From: Flexamia atlantica
Taxonomy: Eukaryota; Arthropoda; Insecta; Hemiptera; Cicadellidae
Assembly (NCBI GenBank): GCA_035578135.1
Contig: JAQJVK010000015.1
Span: 21,750,261 to 21,814,260, forward strand
DNA: 64,000 nt
Direction: 5' to 3'
The notes below the pieces were generated by a model. It saw only the letters and a program-made list of their open reading frames with translations, did not search any database and was not told where the DNA came from. Made by a program: the position numbers and the translations under genes. How positions within the stretch are numbered: the stretch's first letter is position 1; each line of letters begins with the position of its first letter. Positions 37,385-48,420 of this stretch are shown here, piece after piece.

Positions 37385-38167
37385 TATAGTTTTAATTGCC
37401 TACGATTAAACAAATGTAACATTTCTTTAAAATTCGACTTTTGTGAACAATATCAAACTTTCGAACTTAACAATCAATTCTATAAATGAAAACATGTGAT
37501 CTTTGACTTATTTGTTGAGGTAAAGTGATATGTACTTTGATAAAGTACTTGTTTTTATTATTTTTTTAAACTTGTTATTAAAAGTACATTCGTGCGTTGA
37601 TAGGATTCAATAATTCACTTGGAGTCGGACCGAGTTGCCGGCCACCTCACACTGTACTCTAATTGAGGGGTGATTGGGATGGGACCATCTGGGGCCTGGT
37701 TACGGACTGGGCCTTGCTCAAGTTGGTGATTGTTGTAACATAACCAAGAAAGTGTTAACTTAATTGGGTAAATAGCCTAATCTTCACATCAATCCTCAAT
37801 TGTTTCGACCATAGAGTTTGAATACTTGTTTTCATTTAATGAACAAATAAAAAGGTGAAATAAATTAAAGGTCTCCTAAATTCCAATAAAAATTTAACAG
37901 CAACAAATTCATAACTTACATAATATGGGAAATGGGTTTACCCCATTCATAAGGTGCCAAAAACAGATTTATTGAGTAAAATTAGGCCTACTACTGTTGT
38001 TCGTTTGAAACCATATGCTCCTGTGTTCAAGCTTTTTGGATAAAAATATTCACTTTTTATAAAAACCTGAGCAGAAAATAAATCTTACCATTCATTGTTT
38101 GTTTGGATGTGTAATTATATGATAATTTTACAGACACACGATACACATAAAACAAAGTAGTTGTTGA

Positions 38168-38171
38168 GTAG
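38168..38171. repeat. Provirus target duplication GTAG, left
   Basis: GTAG precedes the left LTR and recurs at 45421-45424 after the right LTR. A four-base duplication fits Ty3/gypsy integration. Confidence 0.8.
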
Positions 38172-39284
38172 TGTAAATAACCCTCAGATTAATTTAATTA
38201 GATAACTTGGGACACCTTCTAACAGAACTAAAATATCATACTTTGGACTAAGCCTCGCTTGGCAAAGGGTACAAGGTAAAGTAATTGAGAAACGCTGGCA
38301 TACCGAAACAGAGGAATGTAATTTAAAATAATTAAGTAAAATACAAAACCAAGAATTATGTGCAGTTACAAAAATTTAAACAATAAAACTGAAGCATGGC
38401 AAATGACCAGCAAAGAACAGGGATACTTTACTTAATTCAATTCTAAATAAAATCTGAAATATCAAATTGTCAGAACTAAGTTGTAATTACTTATAAGGTG
38501 ATGGAGTCTCAAAATTAATCAACATTCTGAAATACGAAAAATAAATGTTTACTAAAGAATTGTAATACGTTAAATACTCAAAGGTTTTCTAAGGTTAAAG
38601 CAAAATGAATTTCAAAAGTTACATGTTTCTCAAATCTTGGAATAAAATTATTTAAAAATAAAGTTGGTTATAATGTGAGCGAGCAAGCAGATTATACATC
38701 TAATTATACTAATAAATTATTATAATTAATACATACTTAATTAATGACGAAAACACTCCTTTTTATCCAATTTTTGCACTACCTAATTCTGCCATAAGGC
38801 AACAGGCCATTGATCTAATTTTTCACAATTTCCACAAACACACGCGCGCGAAACCACGAGATGCCGGTTACTTGGTGGACGATACTTTCTTCGCCGAATC
38901 CTTGGAGAGACTGCCTCCCTCGCCGATTCACTGGGACTCCAGAACCATCAAAAACGACGAACCCCAACAGCGAATGAGGCAGTGATACGTCACTCAGCAA
39001 TGCCCTAGTTCCGCCCTATTGGTTTTGACCATTCCACGTGAAATGTCAACGTGATGGAATGTTCTAGCAGGTTGACGACTGTCCTCTATTCCACTCATCA
39101 AAAGCTGATGCATTATTAGCAGATTTATTGAATCTTGTACCTATTGTGAAACTCTGGAAAACATGGAATCAGCTATCAGGAATCAGGTTAGGTTCAAAGT
39201 ACATAATTGAAGAAATTAGGAAAGAATTTTTGCTACAGAGTTTCGGAACTAAAATAAAAAATCTAAATTAAGCTAGTAGTTACA
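38172..39284 (-). repeat. 3' LTR (relative to the minus-strand element)
   Basis: 1,113 bp. On the minus strand it begins TGTAACTACTAG and ends GGGTTATTTACA. A GC-rich part (38820-39080) within an A+T-rich LTR may be the promoter or R-region zone. The 61-codon frame at 38815-39000 is repeated in the other LTR and is not considered a gene. Confidence 0.95.
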
Positions 39285-39293
39285 CTCCCCCGG
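39285..39293 (-). promoter_or_regulatory. Polypurine tract
   Basis: The minus strand reads CCGGGGGAG immediately before the 3' LTR, the expected plus-strand primer position. A 10-bp inverted repeat (AACGTTAAAC with GTTTAACGTT, 39299-39321) lies just upstream, between env and this tract. Confidence 0.7.
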
Positions 39294-39330
39294 TTAAAAA
39301 CGTTAAACTGTGTTTAACGTTCAACTAAAA

Positions 39331-41211
39331 CTAAAATGAAGTCTGCACAGAAGGTACTGAATGTGCTTCTCGGATCCTAGGTGGGAGCCGTGGTGGTTGC
39401 TGGATCAAATTTAATTTGATAGTAAGAATATGAATTTTGTAAATTGCCAAAATAAGTGAAATCGTTAAAATACTGCACCAAGCTAAAAGTATATAAAGCA
39501 TGATCCTTCTGTCATCAACAACATCTGACCAGGAATTTGATAAATTAATATGTTTGAAAAGAGTAACCTTTTCAAGATTGGAAGAAGAAAAGGTAGGGAT
39601 AGTGATGTTCCATGATGGTAGTAAATAGCTGGAGATATTAAGAAATTCGGTCCTATCTGTGTTAAACGGATCAATTTTTAGATGGTCTAAGTTTGTCCAG
39701 GGCAGGGGCACAAGATGGAAAATTGAAGGAGAAGAGAAGTCTCTGGAATCACATGGGGTGATGGTTGAGATGAGCGTCTGTGAGCCATCAAGTAGTTCGC
39801 AGTTACATGGTATTTCAATCTCAATACTTCCAAAGTCAATTTCTGGTGAATGGGTAGCCAAAGGGTTATTGTCACACACTAATCTGAGGCTATTCTTGTA
39901 ATTGGTCACTAGAAATTTGTTTACTTTCAACTGAGTAACGATGGGATATTGGGGTGCGGGAGTGCAATGAAATTCACAGTGATGTTTAAGTTCGGAAATG
40001 TTTGTACCGTTGATTAGATACTTTGCACATTTAGAAGCTGGAGAGGAGAGAGAATTGTACCGTGGAATTAAACACAAATTCGATGTATGTTGGTTACAAT
40101 GGGGATTGTTTTCGGTGTCCACAATGAAAATCGAATTTGATGATGATTTGAAGACAATAAAATTATGTTGTACTAAGTTACATATGTTATCTTCCCATTT
40201 GAGGGGAATGGGAAGGTAAGAATAGCCAGTGTAAGAAGTATTTGACGGGATCAAGGGAATTTTTATTTGCAAAATGATGTTGTCTTTTTCAAAGTAACAC
40301 TTTGAAATAGGCAAGCTGTATATTTGAAATATTTTAGAAAAGGGGAGTGCGATAGTAAGATTAAAAGAAGTCAGTTTCGTGGAAAGTTTTCGAAGTTCGG
40401 ATTCGAGAGTCTGCATGTTAAGAAGATCTTCCGGGATGTAATTGTGTTGACAGTCATTTTCAACTTTGTAGAGTGTTGAATAATGTGCGGCCAAATAGAA
40501 ATATGACATAATTTCAAGATTGTTTTGAAGAAGCTTTTTGTCGAGGGCCTTACTGGTGACGTTCACTTCCTCCTCCAAGTTGCTCTCATACTTTCGGAGC
40601 GAATTATGTAATTGTTTCAAAACATGGTCAATGTTGTTGGAAAACTTGTTCATTTTTTCTTCTGCAAGGGTGAGGTCTGCATGTTCCTCCTTTACATAGT
40701 CTAGAAGGTTATTCATCTTGTCATCTACTTGCTCTTCATTGTGTGACAGATCTTGTAGATTCGTCATCGTTGCAGTGTTGCAACACCAGGAAAGTGCATC
40801 CCCGATGAAGTCTATGGCTCGTTTGGAACGAGAAGATGTGTTGAAGAATTTTAATTTGAACGATGGATCAAGATTCATTTCATTGGTGTTAAAAATAGTG
40901 TTTATTTCATTTTGTAGATGTATTAAGTAATTCTGGTTAGTGCAAAAGGTGTTTGGATTTGTCAGAGAATTCTTGCATGTTGCTTCTTGTCCTATAGTTG
41001 TAGGTAGCTTGAATGAAGATTTAGTGTGGTAGGGAAATTTGTACAGAAGCTGAGTAGTCGAGTAGTCCGGTATGATGGTTGGTATTTCCGTGAAGTGAAC
41101 TCCTGATACCACATGTATGGGTGTTCCCATGTATGTAGCCTTTGTATTAGTTATCAAGATCACAAATAAGGTCGGAAAGTATAATGTGGGGCAATAGTTC
41201 ATCGTCATCAT
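39331..41211 (-). CDS. env: Envelope glycoprotein of errantivirus type (baculovirus F-like)
   Basis: 626 codons, uninterrupted. Hydrophobic residues 10-20 suggest a signal peptide. RSKR at 128-131 is a furin-type site, followed by a hydrophobic AIDFIGDALSW stretch that would be the fusion-peptide region. Residues 150-235 are charged and helical, as in a coiled coil. Several N-x-S/T sequons are present, a single transmembrane segment lies near 569-591, and a proline-rich cytoplasmic tail follows. This order matches errantivirus and baculovirus F-type fusion proteins, which mediate membrane fusion. It would be made from a spliced RNA (acceptor near 41425). The intact frame in a provirus lacking pol is notable. 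Confidence 0.9.
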   Translation of the reverse strand: MMTMNYCPTLYFPTLFVILITNTKATYMGTPIHVVSGVHFTEIPTIIPDYSTTQLLYKFPYHTKSSFKLPTTIGQEATCKNSLTNPNTFCTNQNYLIHLQNEINTIFNTNEMNLDPSFKLKFFNTSSRSKRAIDFIGDALSWCCNTATMTNLQDLSHNEEQVDDKMNNLLDYVKEEHADLTLAEEKMNKFSNNIDHVLKQLHNSLRKYESNLEEEVNVTSKALDKKLLQNNLEIMSYFYLAAHYSTLYKVENDCQHNYIPEDLLNMQTLESELRKLSTKLTSFNLTIALPFSKIFQIYSLPISKCYFEKDNIILQIKIPLIPSNTSYTGYSYLPIPLKWEDNICNLVQHNFIVFKSSSNSIFIVDTENNPHCNQHTSNLCLIPRYNSLSSPASKCAKYLINGTNISELKHHCEFHCTPAPQYPIVTQLKVNKFLVTNYKNSLRLVCDNNPLATHSPEIDFGSIEIEIPCNCELLDGSQTLISTITPCDSRDFSSPSIFHLVPLPWTNLDHLKIDPFNTDRTEFLNISSYLLPSWNITIPTFSSSNLEKVTLFKHINLSNSWSDVVDDRRIMLYILLAWCSILTISLILAIYKIHILTIKLNLIQQPPRLPPRIREAHSVPSVQTSF

Positions 41212-41423
41212 CGTATCCGTGGCGGTAGTAATGAAGAGTCAGCCAAAGTACACTGCTAATGCTGGCGTGGCGGTGTTGTGGAGAATGGATCAGCTGTAGC
41301 AAGAAGCCAGTACGCAAGTGTGACGTCTGAGTGCAGAGTCAGCGGTGTAGCTGTAACGTTGAGTGTCCTCGTGTCCCGTGGGTCTTGCCTCCAAACTGCG
41401 CTGCTCAGCTGTTGTCGTCTTGC

Positions 41424-41440
41424 ACTGCAAATACAATAAT
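41424..41440 (-). promoter_or_regulatory. Candidate splice acceptor for env RNA
   Basis: The minus strand reads ATTATTGTATTTGCAG then TGCAAG, about 215 bases upstream of the env start. Errantivirus env is expressed from a spliced subgenomic RNA, so an acceptor here is expected. The donor is not identified. Confidence 0.45.
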
Positions 41441-42096
41441 GTAAAACAAATTCTGCTGCTCAGAAAATCCTTTGCTGGTCATATTTTTGCCTTGTATTAC
41501 CCCTATTTATTTTGAATATTAAAATTAAATGTTTACAATGTTATATATGTTCAGTGACAAGAATAACTGATAAATCGTTCCTTGTTTGAAATATTACATT
41601 ATTGTGTACTTTCAGATATTACCTAAAATCTACTCATAAAAAATCTTTGCTTTCTGTTTCACCCTTAAATAGTATTATTTCCTTGCTCCTTAATACTCTT
41701 ATCAGTACATTATTGCATCTATATATTTTTTTTTCCTTTTAAACATCTTGATAATGGTTTAAAAACCCGAAGTCCTGACTTTCCTGTAAAGTAAAAGTTA
41801 GTTCATATCAGTGCTGAGCTCAGACTTTATTGGGAAATTTATTGTAGAGAACAATCTCTTAGACCAGACACGAATATTAGTTGATCAGGCTAACATGTGG
41901 CTTGGTTTATTTAAGAATGTCTCTTAGTAGAAGTGCATCACTTCTATTAAAAGTGAAGAATGTACTTCTTCTTCCTTGTATACGTCATATTCGGGTAATT
42001 ATTTAAAAATTAACACTTCACTAGTGCCATTTACGTTAGCAAATGGCATTTACGTTAGATTCTCTTCAATGACGTTAGGCGAGCAAATTAAAGTAT
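41441..42096 (-). other. gag-env spacer where pol is missing
   Basis: A+T-rich with no protease, RT, RNase H or integrase motif that I can find in any minus-strand frame. The region just before the acceptor is intact, so a simple splicing-derived loss is unlikely; an internal deletion fits better. Confidence 0.65.
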
Positions 42097-43984
42097 TTAA
42101 CGACTCAGGTTCACGAGTGTTATATTTCCTCCTTTGATAGTGGGGTTTTGTGTTTTTAGGGCGAGAAGCCGGTTGTTTACTTTCGCAGAGGGCGTCCCGC
42201 CTACTATCCAGTTTTTTTGATCAGAATTTTGTTGTTGGGGTGATTTGCTTCGTTGCCTGTCAGATTCATTGCTTCTTGAACGGGCCTCATTCTTAGGATT
42301 CTTATAACCCCTTGCTGAGGGATTTTTCTTGTTGAAATAACAGTTTTGGGTATAGTGGTTGTCCCGTTTGCATATGTCGCAGTTGTGACGCCTTTCGGTA
42401 TATCCATCATAGCGGGAAGGGTGGTTTGTTTGACGACCATAATATGTTGACCTAGGTCCGTAAAACCCTGCATGTCTGTTTGGCTGTCTTTCCCTGTTAC
42501 CAAAATATCTTCTTGGTGAGCGAGAAGATTGCCTGTAATACCTTCTATCTCCTTGCCTTGAGGGAGATCTACTGGTTTCCCTGCTGTTCGACCTTTTTTG
42601 AAAACTCTCATCTCTTGATGCTTGTGTTTTAGGGGAGGGGTCCCTCATGGTATTTTTATTTGCTAACTTTAAGTCTTGGACTGCTTTCGTTAAATCAGTT
42701 ATAACGTTTAATAATGCAGATGTCTCCTCCCGATTCTGAATTGGGGCAGCAACAAAATGAACACTCTTTTGTTTCGTATCATGCACGAAAGCTGTTGCGT
42801 TCCCTGACTGATGGGTTGTGGGTTGAACATAGTCGTACCCATAATGTAGGTTATATTTACGGGTATTCTGTTGTTTGAGTTGGAGCCTAGATTGAAGTTT
42901 GGATAAGTTTTCTTGAAATACTTTTAGGTCAGTGTTTTCCATTCGGATTATTTCATCAAAAACGTTGGGCCGTAGGCCTTTGATTGTGTAATTGATAATG
43001 TGCTCTTCAGCCATAGAAGGGTTGATTTGCCTACATAAATTGTGAATTTCGAAAAAGAACTGCAGAGGTGTTTCTGTCTCATTTTGGATTCTGTTATCAA
43101 GAGTTGTTTGTAAGTCGTATTGGAAACCCGTTTGACCAAATGCTTTTTGAAAACTGCTCTTAAGGTTCTCCCAGTCTGTGCCAGGGTTTTAAATCCATAA
43201 AATCAAAATACCATTTGTACGCAATACCCGATGTGTATGTGCCAAATAAGTCTAATTTAGTTCTGTCCGACCATCGATTGCATCTAGCTGACAAATCAAA
43301 TTTCTTAAGGAATTCTGATACATTCTCATGTTGTTGTCCATGAAAAATGGCAGGTTTCACCAAAGGTATGTTTTCCGTAGATTGATCCGACATGTTTATT
43401 GAGCCTTGAGAGTTTTGTTGTTGATTTTGTATTGTATTTATTACGCTGATAATCTCTCCGTTACAGGAATTATTTACTGTTTGTTCCGTGTTCAATTGTG
43501 GAAGTGTTTGGTGGCGTTGTGGTGAAGGAGGTGGGGTTTTCTGTGTGTGTTGGTCAGTTTCACCGTTTGCGTTAACATTAAAATGTTTTCTTTGAGGTAA
43601 AAGTTTATCTTGTTGGACGTGTTGTAGGTTTTGATAGTCTAGGGTGTTAGAAGCAGTTGCTAAACTTGATTGTGGACCTACTGGTAATTCATAACCATTG
43701 TCTAGATTTTCGTAAATCTCTTCATAAGTTTGCTCTAATATTCCACGAAATTGTTGTAGTTGCGGATACTCAATTAAGTTCCTGGGTGAAATATCGTTAT
43801 TTAGAAAAAATGCTTCTAGCACACCATGAAATACTTGATCCCTCGTTGTCTTTTTATAGACATCTTTAACCAATGCTAATTTCTGCCTAAGTAGGGTAAG
43901 GGTAATGGATTGAGGATCAGATGGAACTTTTACTCCGTAATCCCTAGCTAACTGCAATGCATTTTCTTTGTTAAGTGTGAAATG
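42097..43984 (-). pseudogene. gag: Gag polyprotein with one frameshift
   Basis: The first frame runs from a stop at about 43985 to 43160. It contains Gln-rich linker sequence and a retrotransposon-capsid-like block with TKLDLFGTYTSGIAYKWYFDF. It terminates at 43160, but the following frame is open without stops from about 43186 to 42097 and continues the capsid, then a basic Arg/Ser-rich region, then one CCHC knuckle (CDICKRDNHYTQNC) of the nucleocapsid type. A single-base change in the CCC run near 43180-43186 explains the break. There is no ATG at the head of the first frame, so the start is unresolved. Confidence 0.8.
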
Positions 43985-44289
43985 TCAATGTCTGTTATTT
44001 TAAAATCCATAAATGGAATAGAATCGTGTTTTAAGCGAAAAAAAATTGTTTAATTTATTACTTTAAATTTATCATTATTTGTTTGCCTTATGTAATACAG
44101 TAATTTGTTTGTTTTTCTTTAAACCATTAAGTAACATACTCTCTGTTAAGTAGTCACACGTATTGAAACTCTCTTACAACTAGTGTTTTAGACGAGACCA
44201 CATTGCGCTTGCAAACTCACATATAACCCATCACTCCATCAACCTTAAAGTCTATATCATGAAAAGGCCCTATATCGTTTTTTAAACGA

Positions 44290-44307
44290 TTCGGCTAGCC
44301 TCCACCA
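44290..44307 (-). promoter_or_regulatory. Primer-binding site
   Basis: Directly after the 5' LTR the minus strand begins TGGTGGAGGCTAGCC. TGG complements a tRNA CCA end as required; I cannot match the following bases to a particular tRNA with confidence. Confidence 0.55.
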
Positions 44308-45420
44308 TGTAAATAACCCTCAGTTTAATTTAATTAGATAACTTGGGACACCTTCTAACAGAACTAAAATATCATACTTTGGACTAAGCCTCGCTTGGCA
44401 AAGGGTACAAGGTAAAGTAATAGAGAAACGCTGGCATACCGAAACAGAGGAATGTAATTTAAAATAATTAAGTAAAATACAAAACCAAGAATTATGTGCA
44501 GTTACAAAAATTTAAACAATAAAACTGAAGCATGGCAAATGACCAGCAAAGAACAGGGATACTTTACTTAATTCAATTCTAAATAAAATCTGAAATATCA
44601 AATTGTCAGAACTAAGTTGTAATTACTTATAAGGTGATGGAGTGTCAAAATTAATCAACATTCTGAAACACGAAAAATAAATGTTTACTAAAGAATTGTA
44701 AAACGTTAAATACTCAAAGGTTTTCTAAGGTTAAAGCAAAATGAATTTCAAAAGTTACATGTTTCTCAAATCTTGGAATAAAATTATTTAAAAATAAAGT
44801 TGGTTATAATGTGAGCGAGCAAGCAGATTATACATCTAATTACACTAATAAATTATTATAATTAATACATACTTAATTAATGACGAAAACACTCCTTTTT
44901 ATCCAATTTTTGCACTACCTAATTCTGCCATAAGGCAACAGGCCATTGATCTAATTTTTCACAATTTCCACAAACACACGCGCGCGAAACCACGAGATGC
45001 CGGTTACTTGGTGGACGATACTTTCTTCGCCGAATCCTTGGAGAGACTGCCTCCCTCGCCGATTCACTGGGACTCCAGAACCATCAAAAACGACGAACCC
45101 CAACAGCGAATGAGGCAGTGATACGTCACTCAGCAATGCCCTAGTTCCGCCCTATTGGTTTTGACCATTCCACGTGAAATGTCAACGTGATGGAATGTTC
45201 TAGCAGGTTGACGACTGTCCTCTATTCCACTCATCAAAAGCTGATGCATTATTAGCAGATTTATTGAATCTTGTACCTATTGTGAAACTCTGGAAAACAT
45301 GGAATCAGCTATCGGGAATCAGGTTAGGTTCAAAGTACATAATTGAAGAAATTAGGAAAGAATTTTTGCTACAGAGTTTCGGAACTAAAATAAAAAATCT
45401 AAATTAAGCTAGTAGTTGCA
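44308..45420 (-). repeat. 5' LTR (relative to the minus-strand element)
   Basis: 1,113 bp, the same length as the other LTR, with about eight substitutions and no indel. Its first bases on the minus strand are TGCAACTACT rather than TGTAACTACT. Confidence 0.95.
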
Positions 45421-45551
45421 GTAGTTATATAATACGAGCCAATTTTCAAATACAATACGGAATATGGCCTTCGGCAGTTTTTCAAACCAAACATTTCCTT
45501 ATAAATTTTTCCCCAATAACTTGAATAAGGGAGTCGGGTTCAGATATAAAT

Positions 45552-45729
45552 CCTACGTGGCTGCAGGGAGGAGGCGAGATATTCTGGTCAGGTATAACTG
45601 AGATTCAGAAAAATAGGAATTTGTTTCCTTTGATAGTGCGAGCACGAGGGAAAGATTACCTCCTCGGTTTATTCTCCCTGAAAGGAACAAGATCTTATCA
45701 TTCCTAGCCGGGACATTGTTACATTCTTT
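45552..45729 (+). repeat. 178-bp conserved core, copy 3
   Basis: Two substitutions against copies 1 and 2 and no indels. Both are third-position changes in the frame ending at TAG. Flanks here are about 96% like copy 2, so constraint beyond background is modest for this pair. Confidence 0.6.
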
Positions 45730-46069
45730 AATTTTTTTGTTCCTGCGAAATCAATTTCCGTTACAGTGCGTGATATTCTAAATCATCGTATTTCCTATAC
45801 AGTACTACGGGTTTTATTTTATTCATACGGCATTTAATCAAATAGTTGCTGATGTTGATTGTTTTCTCACTCGGGTAGCATATTGTACAGTATTTATTAT
45901 CAAATCTATACTTTAAAATCATCCACGATGTCCCTTTAGTTGTTTATACCAGAGTTCTAATGACCAATGAATATCGTGTCAAGGGACTGTTCAAAATAAC
46001 GTTAACTGTAAGACTATAATAAAAGTGGTAAACACAGAAAATATTTATGACATCAAATATTTTATGCAC

Positions 46070-48239
46070 TGTTCCTTAAGCAGTATTACATTATTAGATA
46101 AATTGGTAAATGGTAGCCACATCTATTATAAACCCCAAACTACCCAGAACCTTTGAGAAAACCCATTAATCCTATACTTGAATGAAAGGTATTGGTGAAT
46201 AAATATGAGGAAAAATATTAGTCTTTTGAAACAAATTTTCCCCAGGGCACAAATACAAAGAAAAGAGCAGAACAACCAATGGGTTTGTTTATATTTTCAA
46301 TTACTTGTTTACTCTACAGCTGCTGAGCAGCGCTTGTCCACAGGTTTTTATAAATTCGTAATCATCCCGACAACGGCGTGAAGAAACTGTTCATTAAAAT
46401 AATGCTGCTAGCAGTGTAACAACCGGTATTTTTTAAATTATGAAAACACAAAGTATCACAAATATTTGTAAACTGTTGGAGTTCGCAGATTAGGTGGAAC
46501 GAAGCGGAATATTTTACAATTATTTTATCTGCAAGTATTTTATAATTTTTTGATATTTTTTAGTTGTTTTTGAACATCCGGTATAAAAAAATAAATTATT
46601 TTCAAAATTATAAATAATGTGGATACATATATGTTTGGACCATGAATAATTTTTGAATTAGCTAACACACACCATTATTATTTTACCAATTGGATTAATT
46701 TAAAACTTAATGCAAGATTTATGAAAAATTGTTAACGCTCGTGTAAACACATGCACAAACAAAGCCCCAAGAACTTCGGTCGTTTATGTAATTGATGTAG
46801 GCAAATATATCTATGCCCCTTTGTTCGTGTATAAAATATGTGTCCGTTACGTCGTTCTGATTTATAATTATTACATTATACAAATTAAAAGCACGATTTG
46901 GTGAAAATTGTCAGTTGATTGTAAACAAATTCTTCTATAAATGAGCTAGTATAAAGCTGCTATACAAATACTAGTTTATGTTATTTTGAGGGTTGTATTT
47001 GCTTTCTTATTGTGAATATGTAAAAAAAGGTTTCTGTGGATTGGGAAAAGAAAAAATAATAAAAAATGTGACCTGATAATTGCATGGCACCGCCACAAAA
47101 GGTAAATAGTTAGGGATCATAAAACAATTAACTACAATTAATGTCTTTATGTAAAAGTAAAAAATACAGCACAACGGGTCATACACCTTAAAATTCTATT
47201 AGCTCTACAGATTTGAAAACTAAATAGTAGAACCACAACAACAGACAAGATTTAAAATAAATATTTTATCCTAAATGATATGAAGTTTTCTCCACGCATT
47301 AACACTTACCTGAAGTTAATTTCCTGACGCGACAAGCTGAAACGACACAATTTCAATAAAAGAGTGAACATTTGCATTTTAAATGCTTTTTCTAAGATCA
47401 AAAGAAAAGTTTAGCGGCCCAGCTTGTGTTGTGTTTTCATCAGGGAATTGTTTATAATACCGTGACCGTGATCCTCGTACACTTTTTAACTTGAGCATAG
47501 TGATTATAGACTGTACTTCTAAATCCCTAATACTACACAGAAAGTTTGCGACAAATTGCTATTATCGAAAGGACGGAAATGGTACTGTTAGTTATATTAC
47601 TTTTGAGAAAAACTTTGTCATAAAGACTTTTTGTAATATATTTCCTTATATGGAGTTCTATAAGTAGCCTTCTATGATAAAAGCAAAATGACAAGTACTC
47701 TTAGACATAAGTTCTCTTGTCCGCCCGGTGATGTTACATTAAAATTTTGCCTGAAAAAGGAATGGGTGTACCGATATTTCAGTGAATTTCTTTAAATTGT
47801 CCTTCTAGGAGTACATTTTAACAATCAAAAAGCCCTAGTTGGGGATACTCGGTAAATATTAGGCCGTCATCTTGGATATTAAGTGCCATCCCGAGTATTT
47901 CTCAAATATCTTAAAAAACCTTTCATCTTTCGGCACTCTAAGGTAGTTAGTTCAAACAATGTAAGGAAATTACATTTCGCACATTTATATATTGTGAAAT
48001 TATTATATTGTGTTTGCATTGGTCCATCAATTTATGAAATAATCACCGCTTAATCCCACGAGGGTTTCAGTGGTTATCATCAACCAATAAACGCTTAAGG
48101 TATTTAATAAAACTATGTGAGAAATTTAGATTATCAAATAAATATTTAACCCAATATAGAACTTGAATTACCCTTTATTTAATTTTTAGTTCAATTTAGC
48201 GTAATGGACGTTGATTGTTTTCGAAGTCTTTAGGAATAT
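46070..48239. other. A+T-rich sequence, no gene seen
   Basis: Outside the macro-tandem array. I find no coding frame over 60 codons, no RNA gene and no obvious repeat. Confidence 0.5.
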
Positions 48240-48420
48240 TCTGTACATGGCACCTAAAATCAAAGATGGTTGCCATTTGCCACCCCCCCACCATGAGGAC
48301 TTTTTATATACAGTATTTAAATTTTTATATTACACTTTTTTTATAGACTTACAAGAACACATTTTAAAGCAATTCCCAAAACCGATATATTTTCTTTGTC
48401 CAAGATATTAAGTATCTGGC
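48240..48420. repeat. Diverged dispersed repeat, copy 1
   Basis: It shares an order of words with 52685-52880: AAGATGG, a C-rich CCACC block, GGGACTTTTT or GGGGCTTTTTGATAT, a TTTTAAAGCAATT word, and TATCTG. It is an old repeat of unknown family. Confidence 0.4.

Larger units (their letters stand above)
38172..45420 (-). mobile_element. Errantivirus-like Ty3/gypsy provirus, pol-deleted, 7,249 bp
   Basis: It is read on the minus strand: 5' LTR 44308-45420, PBS-like site, gag (about 43984-42097), an 885-bp gap where pol should be, env (41211-39331), polypurine tract and 3' LTR 39284-38172. Only 0.9 kb separates gag and env instead of the more than 3 kb needed for protease, RT and integrase. The LTRs differ at about eight positions in 1,113, so insertion is fairly recent. 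Env is intact, gag is frameshifted and pol is absent, so any mobility would need help in trans. Confidence 0.9.
27461..46069. repeat. Macro-tandem unit 3, interrupted by a provirus
   Basis: Paralogous to unit 1. It holds element C (27467-33128), a flank (33129-38171), the LTR element (38172-45420) and the remaining flank (45421-46069). Homology stops at 46069, where unit 1 continues with the 13932 block, so the last unit is incomplete. Private features are a CR1-like fragment, a minisatellite, a Helitron and a deletion of roughly 0.6 kb near 30950. Confidence 0.8.

Noticed and set aside
38815..39000. 61-codon frame present in both LTRs
   Set aside because: LTR copies are identical by descent; the frame lies in the GC-rich LTR segment with no domain.
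39659..40930. Plus-strand frames of 70-80 codons
   Set aside because: They are antisense shadows of the env gene.
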